In this document: positions 26,154-35,383 of the stretch, one piece after another
Layout: each line of letters starts with the position of its first letter
Numbering within the stretch: the first letter of the stretch is position 1
DNA from: Vibrio superstes
GTDB taxonomy: Bacteria; Pseudomonadota; Gammaproteobacteria; Enterobacterales; Vibrionaceae
NCBI RefSeq assembly: GCF_003569005.1
Contig: NZ_BCUR01000001.1
Coordinates: 62,001 to 126,000, forward strand
Direction: 5' to 3'
Length of the DNA stretch: 64,000 bases
Position numbers and translations under genes: made by a program
The notes under the pieces: generated by a model
What the model saw: the letters and a program-made list of their open reading frames with translations, nothing else
Told to the model about the DNA's origin: nothing
Database searches by the model: none

Positions 26154-27347
26154 ATGAAGATTGAACCCATCATCAAAGGCGTCGTTGCTCGCTCTGCTCA
26201 CCCTGCAGGTTGTGAGCAAGCTATCAAGAATCAGATAAAGTATGTTTCGCGCTCAAAAGCGATAACCCAAGGCCCTAAAAGGGTGTTGATTCTGGGTGGT
26301 TCATCAGGCTTTGGGCTGGCTTCACGTATTGCACTTACCTTTGGCGGAGCAAAAGCGGATACCATCGCAGTGTCCTTTGAACGAGGTCCTTCAGAAAAAG
26401 GGGTAGGCAGTGCTGGCTGGTACAACAATATCTACTTCAAACAGCAGGCTGAGAAGGCCGGCTCTAAGGCGGTTAACATTATCGGTGATGCGTTCTCTGA
26501 TAAGGTTAGGCAGCAGGTCATCGACACTATACAACAAGAGCTTAATGGCAAGGTTGATCTTATTGTGTATAGCCTGGCAACCGGTGTTAGGCCAAAACCC
26601 AATTCCGATGAAATGTGGCACTCAGCCATCAAACCTATTGGCGAGCCTCTCAAAGGCGCCAGCATAAACTTTGAACACGATTCATGGATTGAATCTGAAC
26701 TTCCACCAGCAACTGAGAAAGAAATAATAGACACCCAAAAAGTCATGGGTGGCGAAGATTGGGAGAGCTGGGTGGACTTCCTTATTAACCACGATGCTAT
26801 CGCTCCGCAATGCCAGACTATCGCCTTCTCTTACATTGGACCTGAATGCACCCATGCTATCTATCATCAGGGCACGTTAGGCAGAGCTAAGGTCGATCTT
26901 CATCAAACGAGTCACGCATTGAATCTTAAGCTTGCAGCCTTTGATGGTGGCGCGTACGCCAGTGTGTGTAAGGCGCTGGTCACCAAGGCAAGCGTCTTTA
27001 TTCCTACATTCTCTCCATACGTACTAGCGCTGTACAAGTCGATGAAAGATCAAGGGCTTCACGAAACCTGTATTGAGCAGATGCAGCGCTTATTTAACTC
27101 TAAGCTCTACCCCACGCCTATCGTTGATGGCGAACGCTTGATTCGAGTGGATGATTGGGAGCTAAAAGATTCCGTTCAGCAACAAGTCGCCGAGATACTG
27201 CCAATGCTTAATGAGGCTAACTTTAAACAACTGGGGGATTACCAGGGGGTTAAAACAGAGTTTATGCAGCTCAATGGTTTTAACATAGACGGGGTCGATT
27301 ATGATCAAGAATACTCGCTAGAAACGTTAAAATCGCTTATTCCCTAA
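26154..27347 (+). CDS. fabV: Trans-2-enoyl-ACP/CoA reductase FabV
   Basis: 397 residues (V. cholerae FabV is about 400). It begins MKIEPIIKGVVARSAHPAGC. The NAD-binding loop GGSSGFGLASRIALTFGGA lies near residue 48, and the FSYIGPECTHAIYHQGTLG region carries the catalytic Tyr with the wider Y-x8-K spacing that marks FabV. It reduces enoyl-ACP in fatty-acid elongation and is resistant to triclosan in known cases. The gene follows tesA closely (58 bases), grouping two lipid-metabolism genes. A terminator follows. Confidence 0.96.
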   Translation: MKIEPIIKGVVARSAHPAGCEQAIKNQIKYVSRSKAITQGPKRVLILGGSSGFGLASRIALTFGGAKADTIAVSFERGPSEKGVGSAGWYNNIYFKQQAEKAGSKAVNIIGDAFSDKVRQQVIDTIQQELNGKVDLIVYSLATGVRPKPNSDEMWHSAIKPIGEPLKGASINFEHDSWIESELPPATEKEIIDTQKVMGGEDWESWVDFLINHDAIAPQCQTIAFSYIGPECTHAIYHQGTLGRAKVDLHQTSHALNLKLAAFDGGAYASVCKALVTKASVFIPTFSPYVLALYKSMKDQGLHETCIEQMQRLFNSKLYPTPIVDGERLIRVDDWELKDSVQQQVAEILPMLNEANFKQLGDYQGVKTEFMQLNGFNIDGVDYDQEYSLETLKSLIP

Positions 27348-27375
27348 CGGCTCTTTTACCGCAGTTCAATTACTT

Positions 27376-27402
27376 ACGGCTATCAAACTTGGTAGCCGTT
27401 TT
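27376..27402 (+). terminator. Terminator after fabV
   Basis: ACGGCTA (27376-27382) pairs with TAGCCGT (27393-27399), followed by TTTT. Confidence 0.85.
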
Positions 27403-27517
27403 ATGTTTCAAACGAACTGAGTAATTCAGACTATCCTTATACAAGAGAGCGCATCTTGAATAGATGGAGTTTTAAGGCACTCACTTAGTATTCATTGTAA
27501 AGGTAACGGATTACGTA

Positions 27518-29422
27518 ATGGCCAGAGTCAACACGCAGAAGCTAGAGGTGCCCGACAAGATCTACGGTTCTTGGCAAGACATGCTTGATATCCTTGCCCA
27601 ATATGCTCACGTTCCCGTAGCCATGCTCAACCGACTCAATCAAAGTCACTTGGACATCTTCTGTAGCAATCACCATACCGATAACCCCTTCAAAATGGGC
27701 GATTCATTTGCCCTAGGTGGACATCACTTTTGCGAAACCACACTGAAGACAGATTCCATTTTGGTGGTTAACGACAGACATAAAGACCCTACTTGGAAAA
27801 ACATCACCGAGCCACTGGACGACAGCATGGTGTCTTACTTAGGCATTCCATTACATTGGCCAAATGGCACTCCCTTTGGAACCCTGTCCATCTTAGATAG
27901 TAAACCCAACAACTTTAAGATTTCCGTTAGAGAGTTACTGTCAGTGTTCAAAGACTCAGTGGAAGCCCAGCTCACTGTTATTTACCAAAACCAAAAGCTG
28001 CAACTCATTAACCGAGATCTACAATCGAGAATCCAAAACCGCACCGTAGAACTGGCCAATCTAAGTTATCAACTCGATAAAGAAGCCACTAAGCGAAAGC
28101 AACTGGAACGAGAGGTGCATTATCAACAGCACCATGATGTAGGTAGTGGCCTTTTAAATGCAAAGGCATGGGAATTAGAAACTAATCGGATTGTTAATCA
28201 TGCTGATCTCTACAATCAAGAAGTCGCTGTATTCTACTTGGGCATTAGCAACGGACATCGCATTCAAATCGATATGGGTGCAGAAACCCTAGATCAGATC
28301 ATTAAGCAATTGAAAGATAAGCTAGGACAACTAAGCCCCCACAAGCAACTTTGTGCCAGGCCTCGCTCAAATGATATTGCTTTTACCCTACTCTCAAACA
28401 GTAGCAGCAAGAACTACGACACCATCATTCAGCGGATCATGGACATTACCACTCAGGACTTTGATGTGCCATCCGGCAAGATTCGCTTGCAAGTTTATGT
28501 TGGGGTTTCTTTGAGTCACCCACAACACAGCCAACAAAACCTTGCCCTAACCGTTCAAGCCTTTCAAGCGATGCAAAATGCACGAGAATCGGGTAAACGG
28601 ATTCTGTTTTATGATGATAACCAACTAGACAGAGGCACTCGCTTAAATCGCTTGGAAAGTTATTTCATGGAGTCCATCCGTGATGATGCAATCAAGTTGT
28701 TTTACCAACCCCAGATAGCACTTGATAATCGTCAATGGAATAGTGCGAGCACTTCCATTCGCTGGGATCACCCTATCCTTGGCAATGTGTCTGAACTGTC
28801 TATCAATCAACTGTGTGACCAACCCGAAATCGCAGACGCCATGTGCCATTTCATTATCAAGAAATCCATACAAATTGCGCAACAATGGCGAGCTATTAAA
28901 CCGTCCTTTCGAATCGCAGTGAAACTAAACGCGTGTCAGCTGGCATCTCAAGATTTACCCACTCTCCTAGCCAACTGGCTTAAATTGGCACAGTTATCCG
29001 GCGACTGCCTGGAGGTTGAGGTCTCAGAGAAACAACTGTTTGCTAATGAAGGATCCTTACAGCCTACACTAGAGCAGCTTTCAGCCTTAGGTGTCCATCT
29101 CACTCTGTGTGATTTTGGACACGGGCATGCTTCATTCAGTTATCTAAAGCACAGTCCTTTTAAGCGCATAAAAATCGATAAGTCGTTCACAGATAATCTG
29201 CAGCATAGCTCCGAAGACAGAGACTTTTTACATTCACTGATGCAAATCACAACCAAACTCGGCCTTGATACTGTGCTCACGGGTGTTGAAACCAAAGAGC
29301 AAGAGCAATGGCTACTGCAGTTTGATACCCCTTATGCAGAGGGAAAAATGTACTATGGTCCTATGACTCGTAGAGACTTTGAACAAACCTTGTGCAGGCA
29401 AAGTGAGATTAACCTTCATTAG
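27518..29422 (+). CDS. GAF sensor protein with degenerate GGDEF and EAL domains
   Basis: 634 residues. A GAF domain (about 18-155: FCETTLKTDSILVVNDR, SYLGIPLHWPNGTPFGTL) is joined by a coiled coil (about 155-200) to a GGDEF-like region with no GGDEF motif, then an EAL-like domain (about 375-630). The EAL motif is changed to STS (STSIRWDHP), the DDFG motif to CDFG, and the GTGYSS stretch to GHGHAS. Some sites remain: Asn in KLNACQL, Glu in EVSEKQLF, Lys in KIDKSF. It is unlikely to make or break cyclic di-GMP and may bind a nucleotide or partner. No partner gene is adjacent. Confidence 0.82.
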   Translation: MARVNTQKLEVPDKIYGSWQDMLDILAQYAHVPVAMLNRLNQSHLDIFCSNHHTDNPFKMGDSFALGGHHFCETTLKTDSILVVNDRHKDPTWKNITEPLDDSMVSYLGIPLHWPNGTPFGTLSILDSKPNNFKISVRELLSVFKDSVEAQLTVIYQNQKLQLINRDLQSRIQNRTVELANLSYQLDKEATKRKQLEREVHYQQHHDVGSGLLNAKAWELETNRIVNHADLYNQEVAVFYLGISNGHRIQIDMGAETLDQIIKQLKDKLGQLSPHKQLCARPRSNDIAFTLLSNSSSKNYDTIIQRIMDITTQDFDVPSGKIRLQVYVGVSLSHPQHSQQNLALTVQAFQAMQNARESGKRILFYDDNQLDRGTRLNRLESYFMESIRDDAIKLFYQPQIALDNRQWNSASTSIRWDHPILGNVSELSINQLCDQPEIADAMCHFIIKKSIQIAQQWRAIKPSFRIAVKLNACQLASQDLPTLLANWLKLAQLSGDCLEVEVSEKQLFANEGSLQPTLEQLSALGVHLTLCDFGHGHASFSYLKHSPFKRIKIDKSFTDNLQHSSEDRDFLHSLMQITTKLGLDTVLTGVETKEQEQWLLQFDTPYAEGKMYYGPMTRRDFEQTLCRQSEINLH

Positions 29423-29504
29423 TCGCTGAAGCTGTGCAATTTTCTAAACATCTATAGCGCAGGATTGTTATAATCGCTAAATGCTTGAAATCTAGGGTTC
29501 CAAA

Positions 29505-31163
29505 ATGGATCTGCTCACCGCTAAACTGAAAAAACTCGAAAAACAAAACTATCGCGCCTATCAACAGATAAAGGGAAGCTATGACTTCACGGACTTCACC
29601 TTGCACATCGATCAGGTTCAAGGCGACCCTTACGCCTCTGCGTCACGCTTTAGAGCAGTAAGACCTTGGTCAGTGACCGGCTTAGATTTCATTAAAGAGA
29701 AGTCGCCCGCTTATCAATTAGCCGCGCGTGATTTCATTGCTCGTAATCTGGCTGAATACGCTAAACAAGACAATGCGATATCGGTAGCAACCACTGGACA
29801 GGTGGTGCTGGATAACACTGCAGTATTATTTACCGATGAAGGAATCGAGCTACGTTTTCGCATCAATCTTCCAGCTGATGGTCGCTCCATATTGGCGAAG
29901 AAAGCACTCAATATCATTACCTTCTACCTGCCAAAGTACCTGCGTAAGGCCACGCTGTGGAGAGAACTACCGCAGGAGCGCTTTACTCAGCATTGTGAGG
30001 TGATAGAAGATCAGTTTGCGCTTCGAGAGCAGTTACAAAAACATGATTTGGTCAGCTTTATTGCCAACGATAGCATTCTACCTCGCCTATCGGGTGAGAG
30101 TGATATGCCAATGAAGGATGCGTTGCCAATGCAGTCGCCTACTGAGTTAGCTATCACACTTTCTACGCCAAACCGCGGTGAGATAACGGGTTTAGGCATC
30201 AAAAAAGGCATCACTTTGATCGTCGGCGGTGGCTTTCATGGTAAGTCGACCCTACTTAATGCCATAGAAAAGTCCATCTACGACCATATCCCCGGGGATG
30301 GGCGTGAGTATTGTGTCACCGATCCGCTAAGTATGAAAATACGCGCTGAAGATGGCCGATGCGTCCATAACCTCAATATTGCAAACTTCATCAATCATCT
30401 GCCAATGGGCAAATCCACTACCGATTTTTCTACGCAAGATGCGTCAGGCTCTACCTCACAGGCAGCATGGCTTCAAGAGTCCATCGAATCTGGCGCTAAG
30501 AGTCTTTTGATAGATGAAGATACCTCAGCGACCAACTTCATGATTCGTGATGAGCGCATGCAAGCCTTAGTAGCAAAAGAAGCCGAGCCTATTACGCCGT
30601 TGGTAGACCGTATTGCCGAGCTTCGTGATAGTGAGGGCATTAGTTCAATTATTGTTATGGGTGGCTCAGGCGACTATCTTGATGAAGCTGACTGCGTTAT
30701 TCAGATGCACGAATACCAACCGGTGGATGTGTCAGAAAAAGCCAAACAAGTTATTCTGCAGCACCCAACAGAGCGAACTCATGAGCGCGAACAACCTTTG
30801 CAAGAGAGTAAGTCACGCTCATTCAATCGTGCATGCTTGCAAACATTACTCGCAGAAGGCAAGTTCCGTGTAGGGGCAAAGGGCACAACCTCTTTGCGTT
30901 TTGGCAAAGAGTTTATCGATATCACAGCGCTAGAACAGCTTCAAACATCAAATGAAATTAACGCGATAGGATGGACATGGTTTCAAGTGGCGCAAGTCCC
31001 TGGTTGGAGCCAAGACCTACAAGTTGAATTCGAAAACCTTCTCAACAGCGATGATTGGCATGCACTAATGCCAAACAATGGTGATATTGCGAAGCCGAGA
31101 ATACTGGATTTGCTAGCGACCCTAAACCGTCTGCGCAAAGCTCAGTTTAAACCTGCGAAGTAG
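29505..31163 (+). CDS. ABC-class ATPase of COG3044 (ABC_ATPase family)
   Basis: 552 residues, soluble. N-terminal part rich in helices (DFTLHIDQVQGDPYASASRF), then Walker A GGGFHGKSTLLNAI near residue 245, SLLIDEDTSATNF (Walker B) near 330 and IIVMGGSGDYLDEADCVIQM, all as in the stand-alone predicted ABC-class ATPases of COG3044. The biochemical role is unknown; no permease is nearby. It is preceded by a consensus-poor leader and followed by an inverted repeat. Confidence 0.88.
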   Translation: MDLLTAKLKKLEKQNYRAYQQIKGSYDFTDFTLHIDQVQGDPYASASRFRAVRPWSVTGLDFIKEKSPAYQLAARDFIARNLAEYAKQDNAISVATTGQVVLDNTAVLFTDEGIELRFRINLPADGRSILAKKALNIITFYLPKYLRKATLWRELPQERFTQHCEVIEDQFALREQLQKHDLVSFIANDSILPRLSGESDMPMKDALPMQSPTELAITLSTPNRGEITGLGIKKGITLIVGGGFHGKSTLLNAIEKSIYDHIPGDGREYCVTDPLSMKIRAEDGRCVHNLNIANFINHLPMGKSTTDFSTQDASGSTSQAAWLQESIESGAKSLLIDEDTSATNFMIRDERMQALVAKEAEPITPLVDRIAELRDSEGISSIIVMGGSGDYLDEADCVIQMHEYQPVDVSEKAKQVILQHPTERTHEREQPLQESKSRSFNRACLQTLLAEGKFRVGAKGTTSLRFGKEFIDITALEQLQTSNEINAIGWTWFQVAQVPGWSQDLQVEFENLLNSDDWHALMPNNGDIAKPRILDLLATLNRLRKAQFKPAK

Positions 31164-31177
31164 CCTCATCATCACAA

Positions 31178-31207
31178 AGCGCCATTTAGTTTACCGCTAA
31201 TGGCGCT
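31178..31207. terminator. Weak hairpin after the ABC-class ATPase gene
   Basis: AGCGCCATTTAG pairs with CTAATGGCGCT (one bulge), but only ATTATC follows, so the T tract is poor. It may act as an mRNA end stabiliser or a weak terminator. Confidence 0.5.
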
Positions 31208-31330
31208 ATTATCATGCTTTATCCCTCTCTTTGTACCTTGCCCGTCCCTGGCCCATATAAAAGTGATAAGAGTACCTTCTAAAGCCTATCATTTTTACAC
31301 ACCACAAAACTTAATAGTTTAGAAAGTACA

Positions 31331-31358
31331 AATAATAAAGCCCCGCATATGCGAGGCT
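31331..31358 (-). terminator. Terminator of the ravA-viaA operon
   Basis: On the minus strand AGCCTCGC pairs with GCGGGGCT (one mismatch) around ATAT, then TTATTATTTG follows. It lies about 110 bases past viaA, beyond an ERIC-like repeat. Confidence 0.6.
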
Positions 31359-31373
31359 AAGTGTTTAAATCTA

Positions 31374-31465
31374 ATACCAATCACAGTAAGTAAGTGGTCA
31401 GAAATAGCGTAGGAAAAACCCTGGATAACAAGCTAGGATGACCCGTTATTTACTACGATTGGTAT
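31374..31465. repeat. ERIC-like repeat, copy 2 (short form)
   Basis: 92 bp with inverted ends ATACCAATCACAGTAAGTAA and (reverse strand) ATACCAATCGTAGTAAATAA. Compared with copy 1, the two arms are kept (GCGTAGGAAAAA and CTAGGATGACC) but about 70 bases of interior are missing. It sits between viaA and its terminator. Confidence 0.75.
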
Positions 31466-31468
31466 AAG

Positions 31469-32914
31469 TTAGAATTTTTTAACGAATCGCCCTACCAATC
31501 CTGGATGATAACTCCAGTTGTGGCTGAAGATATCTAGCAGTTCCGGATTACCATATTTAGATAAGCTAACCGCATGGAATCGATTGTGCCTTGCTTTAAG
31601 ATCTTCGACCTTGTTGACCATATCCTCAGATTGTCTCGGTGCGATGAAGTCCGATAGAACCACCATATCCGCATTCAAGAATTTGTCGGTGTGCATTAGG
31701 TCAATACACTTTTGCAGTACCGGTTCAAAGTCTGTGCCACCATGGAAGGTATAGGACAAGAAGTCACTCGCCTCTCTGAGGCCATCTTTTTTGGTCAGCT
31801 CATAGGTAATCTGCTCGGTAGAAAACATGATTACGAAGCAGTCTCTTTGCTCGGCAAGGGCTATCTGCATCAAAGCAAAAGCAATGGCTTTCGCACACTG
31901 TTCAGGGAAACCACTCATGGAACCAGAGGCATCCACACAGACAATAAATGGCCCTTTTTCCAACTCAAGTTCACTCGAGTTAGGCAGTTGCGCATTTATC
32001 TTGCGTAGTTTTCGGGATTTCCCCTCAGTACGATAACTCATCAAGCGCTTATCCACTAAGTGCTTATAAAAAATGGTTTCAAGTTCAGGGTATGCCAAAA
32101 ACATGGTTTCGTTCGGCAACATCTTACTTAGATCGTCGCTCTCATGAATCCCCACGATATCATCGGTGGCTTCATTGGACTGCTCTTCCACAAACTGCAG
32201 TTCAGCAACAGGTGCTTTCCTCAAGGAAGGGTCGTCTACCTGACTGGCCATACGACCTAATTCGCTCGCAATCTCTTTTAAGCCACTATGCTTACGCAAA
32301 AAGCTCGCATATTTGGCCATAGTACTGACATCGGTTCGACTCAATCGAGCTGCAGCCATATCCCATAAACGGCCCAATTGTGCTTCGTCTCCAGCCTCGC
32401 CAATCTGTCGCATGTTCTTCATATTTTCCATGCGATTGTACAGATCTTCTAAGAACTTCTGCTTATCCTGCTCGAGTTCGTCCAATTGCATCTGTTTGAT
32501 TGTGTTGTATATGGATTGATACCACTGATCACAAAAATAGTGCGCAAACATTGGGTTAGGCGTATGTTTTTGTCGCTCAAGGAGTTTCTTCGCCGGACCA
32601 CAAAATGGGCTCTTTCCTTTAAGCTCACTCACCACAGATTTGATATCTTTATCAAACTGCTCTTCATCCCAATGAATGACCTTTTGATAAAGGGCGAGCT
32701 CGGCTTGGATCTGCTCAGATTCAGAGACCTTACTGATACGTTTCTTGACTGAGCCTTTCCACTTTCTTAGGTGGTTTTTAACTGAGGTCTGCATTCCTGG
32801 TTTTTCAGAAGACAACATGACCTGACTACGGCCAATAAGATCATTGACCGCGGTTTCTACCATTCCAGAGTCTGCAACGGACATTGCGAGATTTAATGCG
32901 TCAGCACCTAGCAT
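31469..32914 (-). CDS. viaA: VWA-domain protein ViaA
   Basis: 481 residues (E. coli ViaA 483). The N-terminal helical region includes GRLWDMAAARLSR, and the C-terminal von Willebrand A domain carries the MIDAS motif DASGSMSG (DxSxS), CAKAIAFALMQIALAE, HGGTDFEPVL and VVLSDFIAPR. ViaA works with the RavA ATPase encoded directly upstream (9-base gap); the pair has been linked to respiratory complexes and aminoglycoside sensitivity in E. coli. It is the second gene of the operon. Confidence 0.96.
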   Translation of the reverse strand: MLGADALNLAMSVADSGMVETAVNDLIGRSQVMLSSEKPGMQTSVKNHLRKWKGSVKKRISKVSESEQIQAELALYQKVIHWDEEQFDKDIKSVVSELKGKSPFCGPAKKLLERQKHTPNPMFAHYFCDQWYQSIYNTIKQMQLDELEQDKQKFLEDLYNRMENMKNMRQIGEAGDEAQLGRLWDMAAARLSRTDVSTMAKYASFLRKHSGLKEIASELGRMASQVDDPSLRKAPVAELQFVEEQSNEATDDIVGIHESDDLSKMLPNETMFLAYPELETIFYKHLVDKRLMSYRTEGKSRKLRKINAQLPNSSELELEKGPFIVCVDASGSMSGFPEQCAKAIAFALMQIALAEQRDCFVIMFSTEQITYELTKKDGLREASDFLSYTFHGGTDFEPVLQKCIDLMHTDKFLNADMVVLSDFIAPRQSEDMVNKVEDLKARHNRFHAVSLSKYGNPELLDIFSHNWSYHPGLVGRFVKKF

Positions 32915-32923
32915 CCCGCTCTC

Positions 32924-34591
32924 CTATTCCGCAAAGAAACCGGCCAAAAAACCGATTCTTTGTGCTGTTTTCTTTGAGGTGATTTGAGCAGAGCTAAGCG
33001 CCTCTGAAAGCTGCTGTAGGCTCGACTCCATTGCAGTTGGAAGTTCCGGTTCAATGAAGTTATGTGGCAATGCGCCGTGGAAATCAGAACGAACCTTTGT
33101 TAAAAGTAGCTCAGCATTCATTAGGTTATTCACCGCCTCGTTTGCTTGTGCATGCCACAACTGATGCTTCTCAGGATCAAGGCCTTCATTAGTCACCAAG
33201 CTCAGCAAAACAGAACGATTAGCGATGTCTTTAATAACGAGATTATTATCCGCATCAAGTGCAAACTTCAATGACATGAGATTTGGATTTTGATTGACGT
33301 AACCATAGACATCACCACCACCATGACTAATAGCATTCACAAGATCCGTTTGTGGCACGAAGACATAGCGGGTATCGCCTTTATCGTGCTCAGATACAGA
33401 CTGGTTGCTTTGCAACAGCACAAGTTTAACTAGGTTACGTGCATTGCCAACACTATGCGGACGCCAGTCATCAAAGTTAGCTTTAAAGTCTTCTTTGCCC
33501 TTGCGTAGTAAACCAGTGCCAGGCTCTGACTCTACTTTCATGGTATGACTGGATTCTATCTCTGCTTGAATATCTTCTAGGACCTGACTGCTGTCTTCGA
33601 TCGTCTGCAGTATTTCACTTTGATTAAACGCATGCTTAAGAGCAAACTCTCGCATCACGTCACGCACTATCAAGCGAGACTCGGGGCTGTTCCATAAGCA
33701 GTCTTGAATCAAAATAAGATCAAGGGCGTTGATCTTTTGACGACCGTTAAAAAACGCACTCGCCTTAAGCAGTTTCACCGCTTTTTTCCAACGACGGTCT
33801 GACACGTACAGCTCATCTGCACTCAGGGTTTCTTCGGCATCTTTATGGCGTGCTTCAAGCATTGTCTTAAGTTGATACAACTTATCAAACACTTCATCAG
33901 ACAATGGCATACTGTCGAGTTCATTGAGCCATTGAGTGTACTCTTCATTAGAAATAGTGAGTTCATCGGGTACTTGCGCTTCTTGCGGTGTCCCAACAGT
34001 CAGCATGCTATGGAAGTTTTGTTTGTCTTGGATTCGGTTAACGAAGATGCGTACCAACATGCGATCGTACAGAGCTTCTAGGCCACTATCTTGGTCTGGT
34101 AATTCGTTTGAAGCAGAAATAAGCAGGCGCATAGGCACCTTCTCGATCTCGCTACCGTTCTTGAATGTTTTCTCGTTGACTACAGTAAGAAGCGTATTCA
34201 ATATAGCAGGACCCGCTTTCCAGATTTCATCTAAGAATACGACGTTCGCCGTAGGCAAATAGCCCTTGGTTAATCGAACATAACGACCATGGTCTTTCAG
34301 ATCTTGGATACTAAGGGGACCGAAGACTTCTTCAGGTGTAGAAAAGCGTGTCATTAGGTATTCAAAGTAGCTGCTGCTCTCAAATGCAGAAATTAAGCGC
34401 TTGGCGATAAGGCTTTTTGCAATACCCGGAGGTCCTAAAAGGAAAACACTTTCTCCCGATAATGCAGCTAGTAGGCAGAGTTTAATGGTGTGTTCGCGTT
34501 CATAAACGCCTTCTGAAAGCACCTTTACAAGTTTGTTGATACGTTCAGAACGCAATGCACGTTGCGCGTGAGAAACACGAGTCGTTTCCAT
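32924..34591 (-). CDS. ravA: MoxR-family AAA+ ATPase RavA
   Basis: 555 residues. AAA+ core at residues 30-300: Walker A GPPGIAKS, Walker B VVFLDEIWKAGPAILN, sensor ISASNELPDQDSGLEALYDRM and the arginine-containing EALYDRMLVR segment. The C-terminal half (about 330-550) is the RavA-specific extension with a LARA-like insert. The length is slightly above E. coli RavA (498), with extra acidic residues around 350-380. It is the first gene of ravA-viaA. The 260 bases upstream form a divergent promoter region shared with the Nudix gene. Confidence 0.95.
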   Translation of the reverse strand: METTRVSHAQRALRSERINKLVKVLSEGVYEREHTIKLCLLAALSGESVFLLGPPGIAKSLIAKRLISAFESSSYFEYLMTRFSTPEEVFGPLSIQDLKDHGRYVRLTKGYLPTANVVFLDEIWKAGPAILNTLLTVVNEKTFKNGSEIEKVPMRLLISASNELPDQDSGLEALYDRMLVRIFVNRIQDKQNFHSMLTVGTPQEAQVPDELTISNEEYTQWLNELDSMPLSDEVFDKLYQLKTMLEARHKDAEETLSADELYVSDRRWKKAVKLLKASAFFNGRQKINALDLILIQDCLWNSPESRLIVRDVMREFALKHAFNQSEILQTIEDSSQVLEDIQAEIESSHTMKVESEPGTGLLRKGKEDFKANFDDWRPHSVGNARNLVKLVLLQSNQSVSEHDKGDTRYVFVPQTDLVNAISHGGGDVYGYVNQNPNLMSLKFALDADNNLVIKDIANRSVLLSLVTNEGLDPEKHQLWHAQANEAVNNLMNAELLLTKVRSDFHGALPHNFIEPELPTAMESSLQQLSEALSSAQITSKKTAQRIGFLAGFFAE

Positions 34592-34853
34592 TATTAAAAT
34601 GCTCCATAGTACAGCGGCTGTTAATTATTTTTATAGTCAGGTTAATTATATGTTACAAACGCAAATTAACTCTAGCTGTTATAACAACTTAACGAGATCT
34701 TACTCACACTGCAAACTAAGATTGCAAATATGGTATTTAACCATTTCAATCAATGCGTTAATTTGAGTTTTGAGATGTGATAAAAGGTCAATACGAAAAG
34801 TGTGATCTTGTACATAAACGACCTAAAAATAAAGGCAAAAAGAGTAACAAAGA

Positions 34854-35372
34854 ATGCAAAAAATACTGCATAGCTGGAAAAATCTGTCATTAGTTGAAGA
34901 AACACTCACTTTGCCAAATGGAGTCGTTACGAACCATACCTCTATTAATCACCCAGGTGCTGTTGTAGTCTTGGCTAAAACGCCATCGGGTAAGCTGCTA
35001 CTCCTCAATCAATATCGTCCTTCATTAAAGGAATGGCTGCTTGAAATCCCTGCAGGGACATTAGAGCCTGATGAAGACCCTTTAGCGGCTGCAAAACGCG
35101 AACTGGAAGAAGAAACCGGCTTTAGCGCGAAAAAATGGCAAAGCCTTGGAAAACTCACCCCAATGGCAGGGTTTTGTAACGAAATCCAATACCTCTACTT
35201 TGCAGAAGATTTAACGCTCACTCAAAGGCTTGAGGCCGATACGGACGAAGTCATTGAAGTACTTGAAGTCTCGATCGATGAATTGCTTCAATGGATACAA
35301 CAAGACAAGATCAGCGATGCTAAAACGATAGCTGCGGTATCTAAAGCGCTACTTAGCGGAACATTAAGTTAA
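34854..35372 (+). CDS. Nudix hydrolase, ADP-ribose pyrophosphatase-like
   Basis: 172 residues. The Nudix box (G-x5-E-x7-REUxEExGU) is complete at residues 68-90: GTLEPDEDPLAAAKREL then EEETGF. The preceding LLLLNQYRPSLKEWLLEIPAG is typical of the NudF/ADP-ribose branch. It probably hydrolyses nucleoside diphosphate derivatives, but the substrate is not certain. ltaE starts 11 bases after its stop with a ribosome site AAAAGGA, so the two form an operon. Confidence 0.88.
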   Translation: MQKILHSWKNLSLVEETLTLPNGVVTNHTSINHPGAVVVLAKTPSGKLLLLNQYRPSLKEWLLEIPAGTLEPDEDPLAAAKRELEEETGFSAKKWQSLGKLTPMAGFCNEIQYLYFAEDLTLTQRLEADTDEVIEVLEVSIDELLQWIQQDKISDAKTIAAVSKALLSGTLS

Positions 35373-35383
35373 AAGGAATAAAT

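Noticed and set aside
34796..34817. CRP site before the Nudix gene
   Set aside because: Only the left half (TGTGATC) fits; the right half is poor, so the match is too weak to list.
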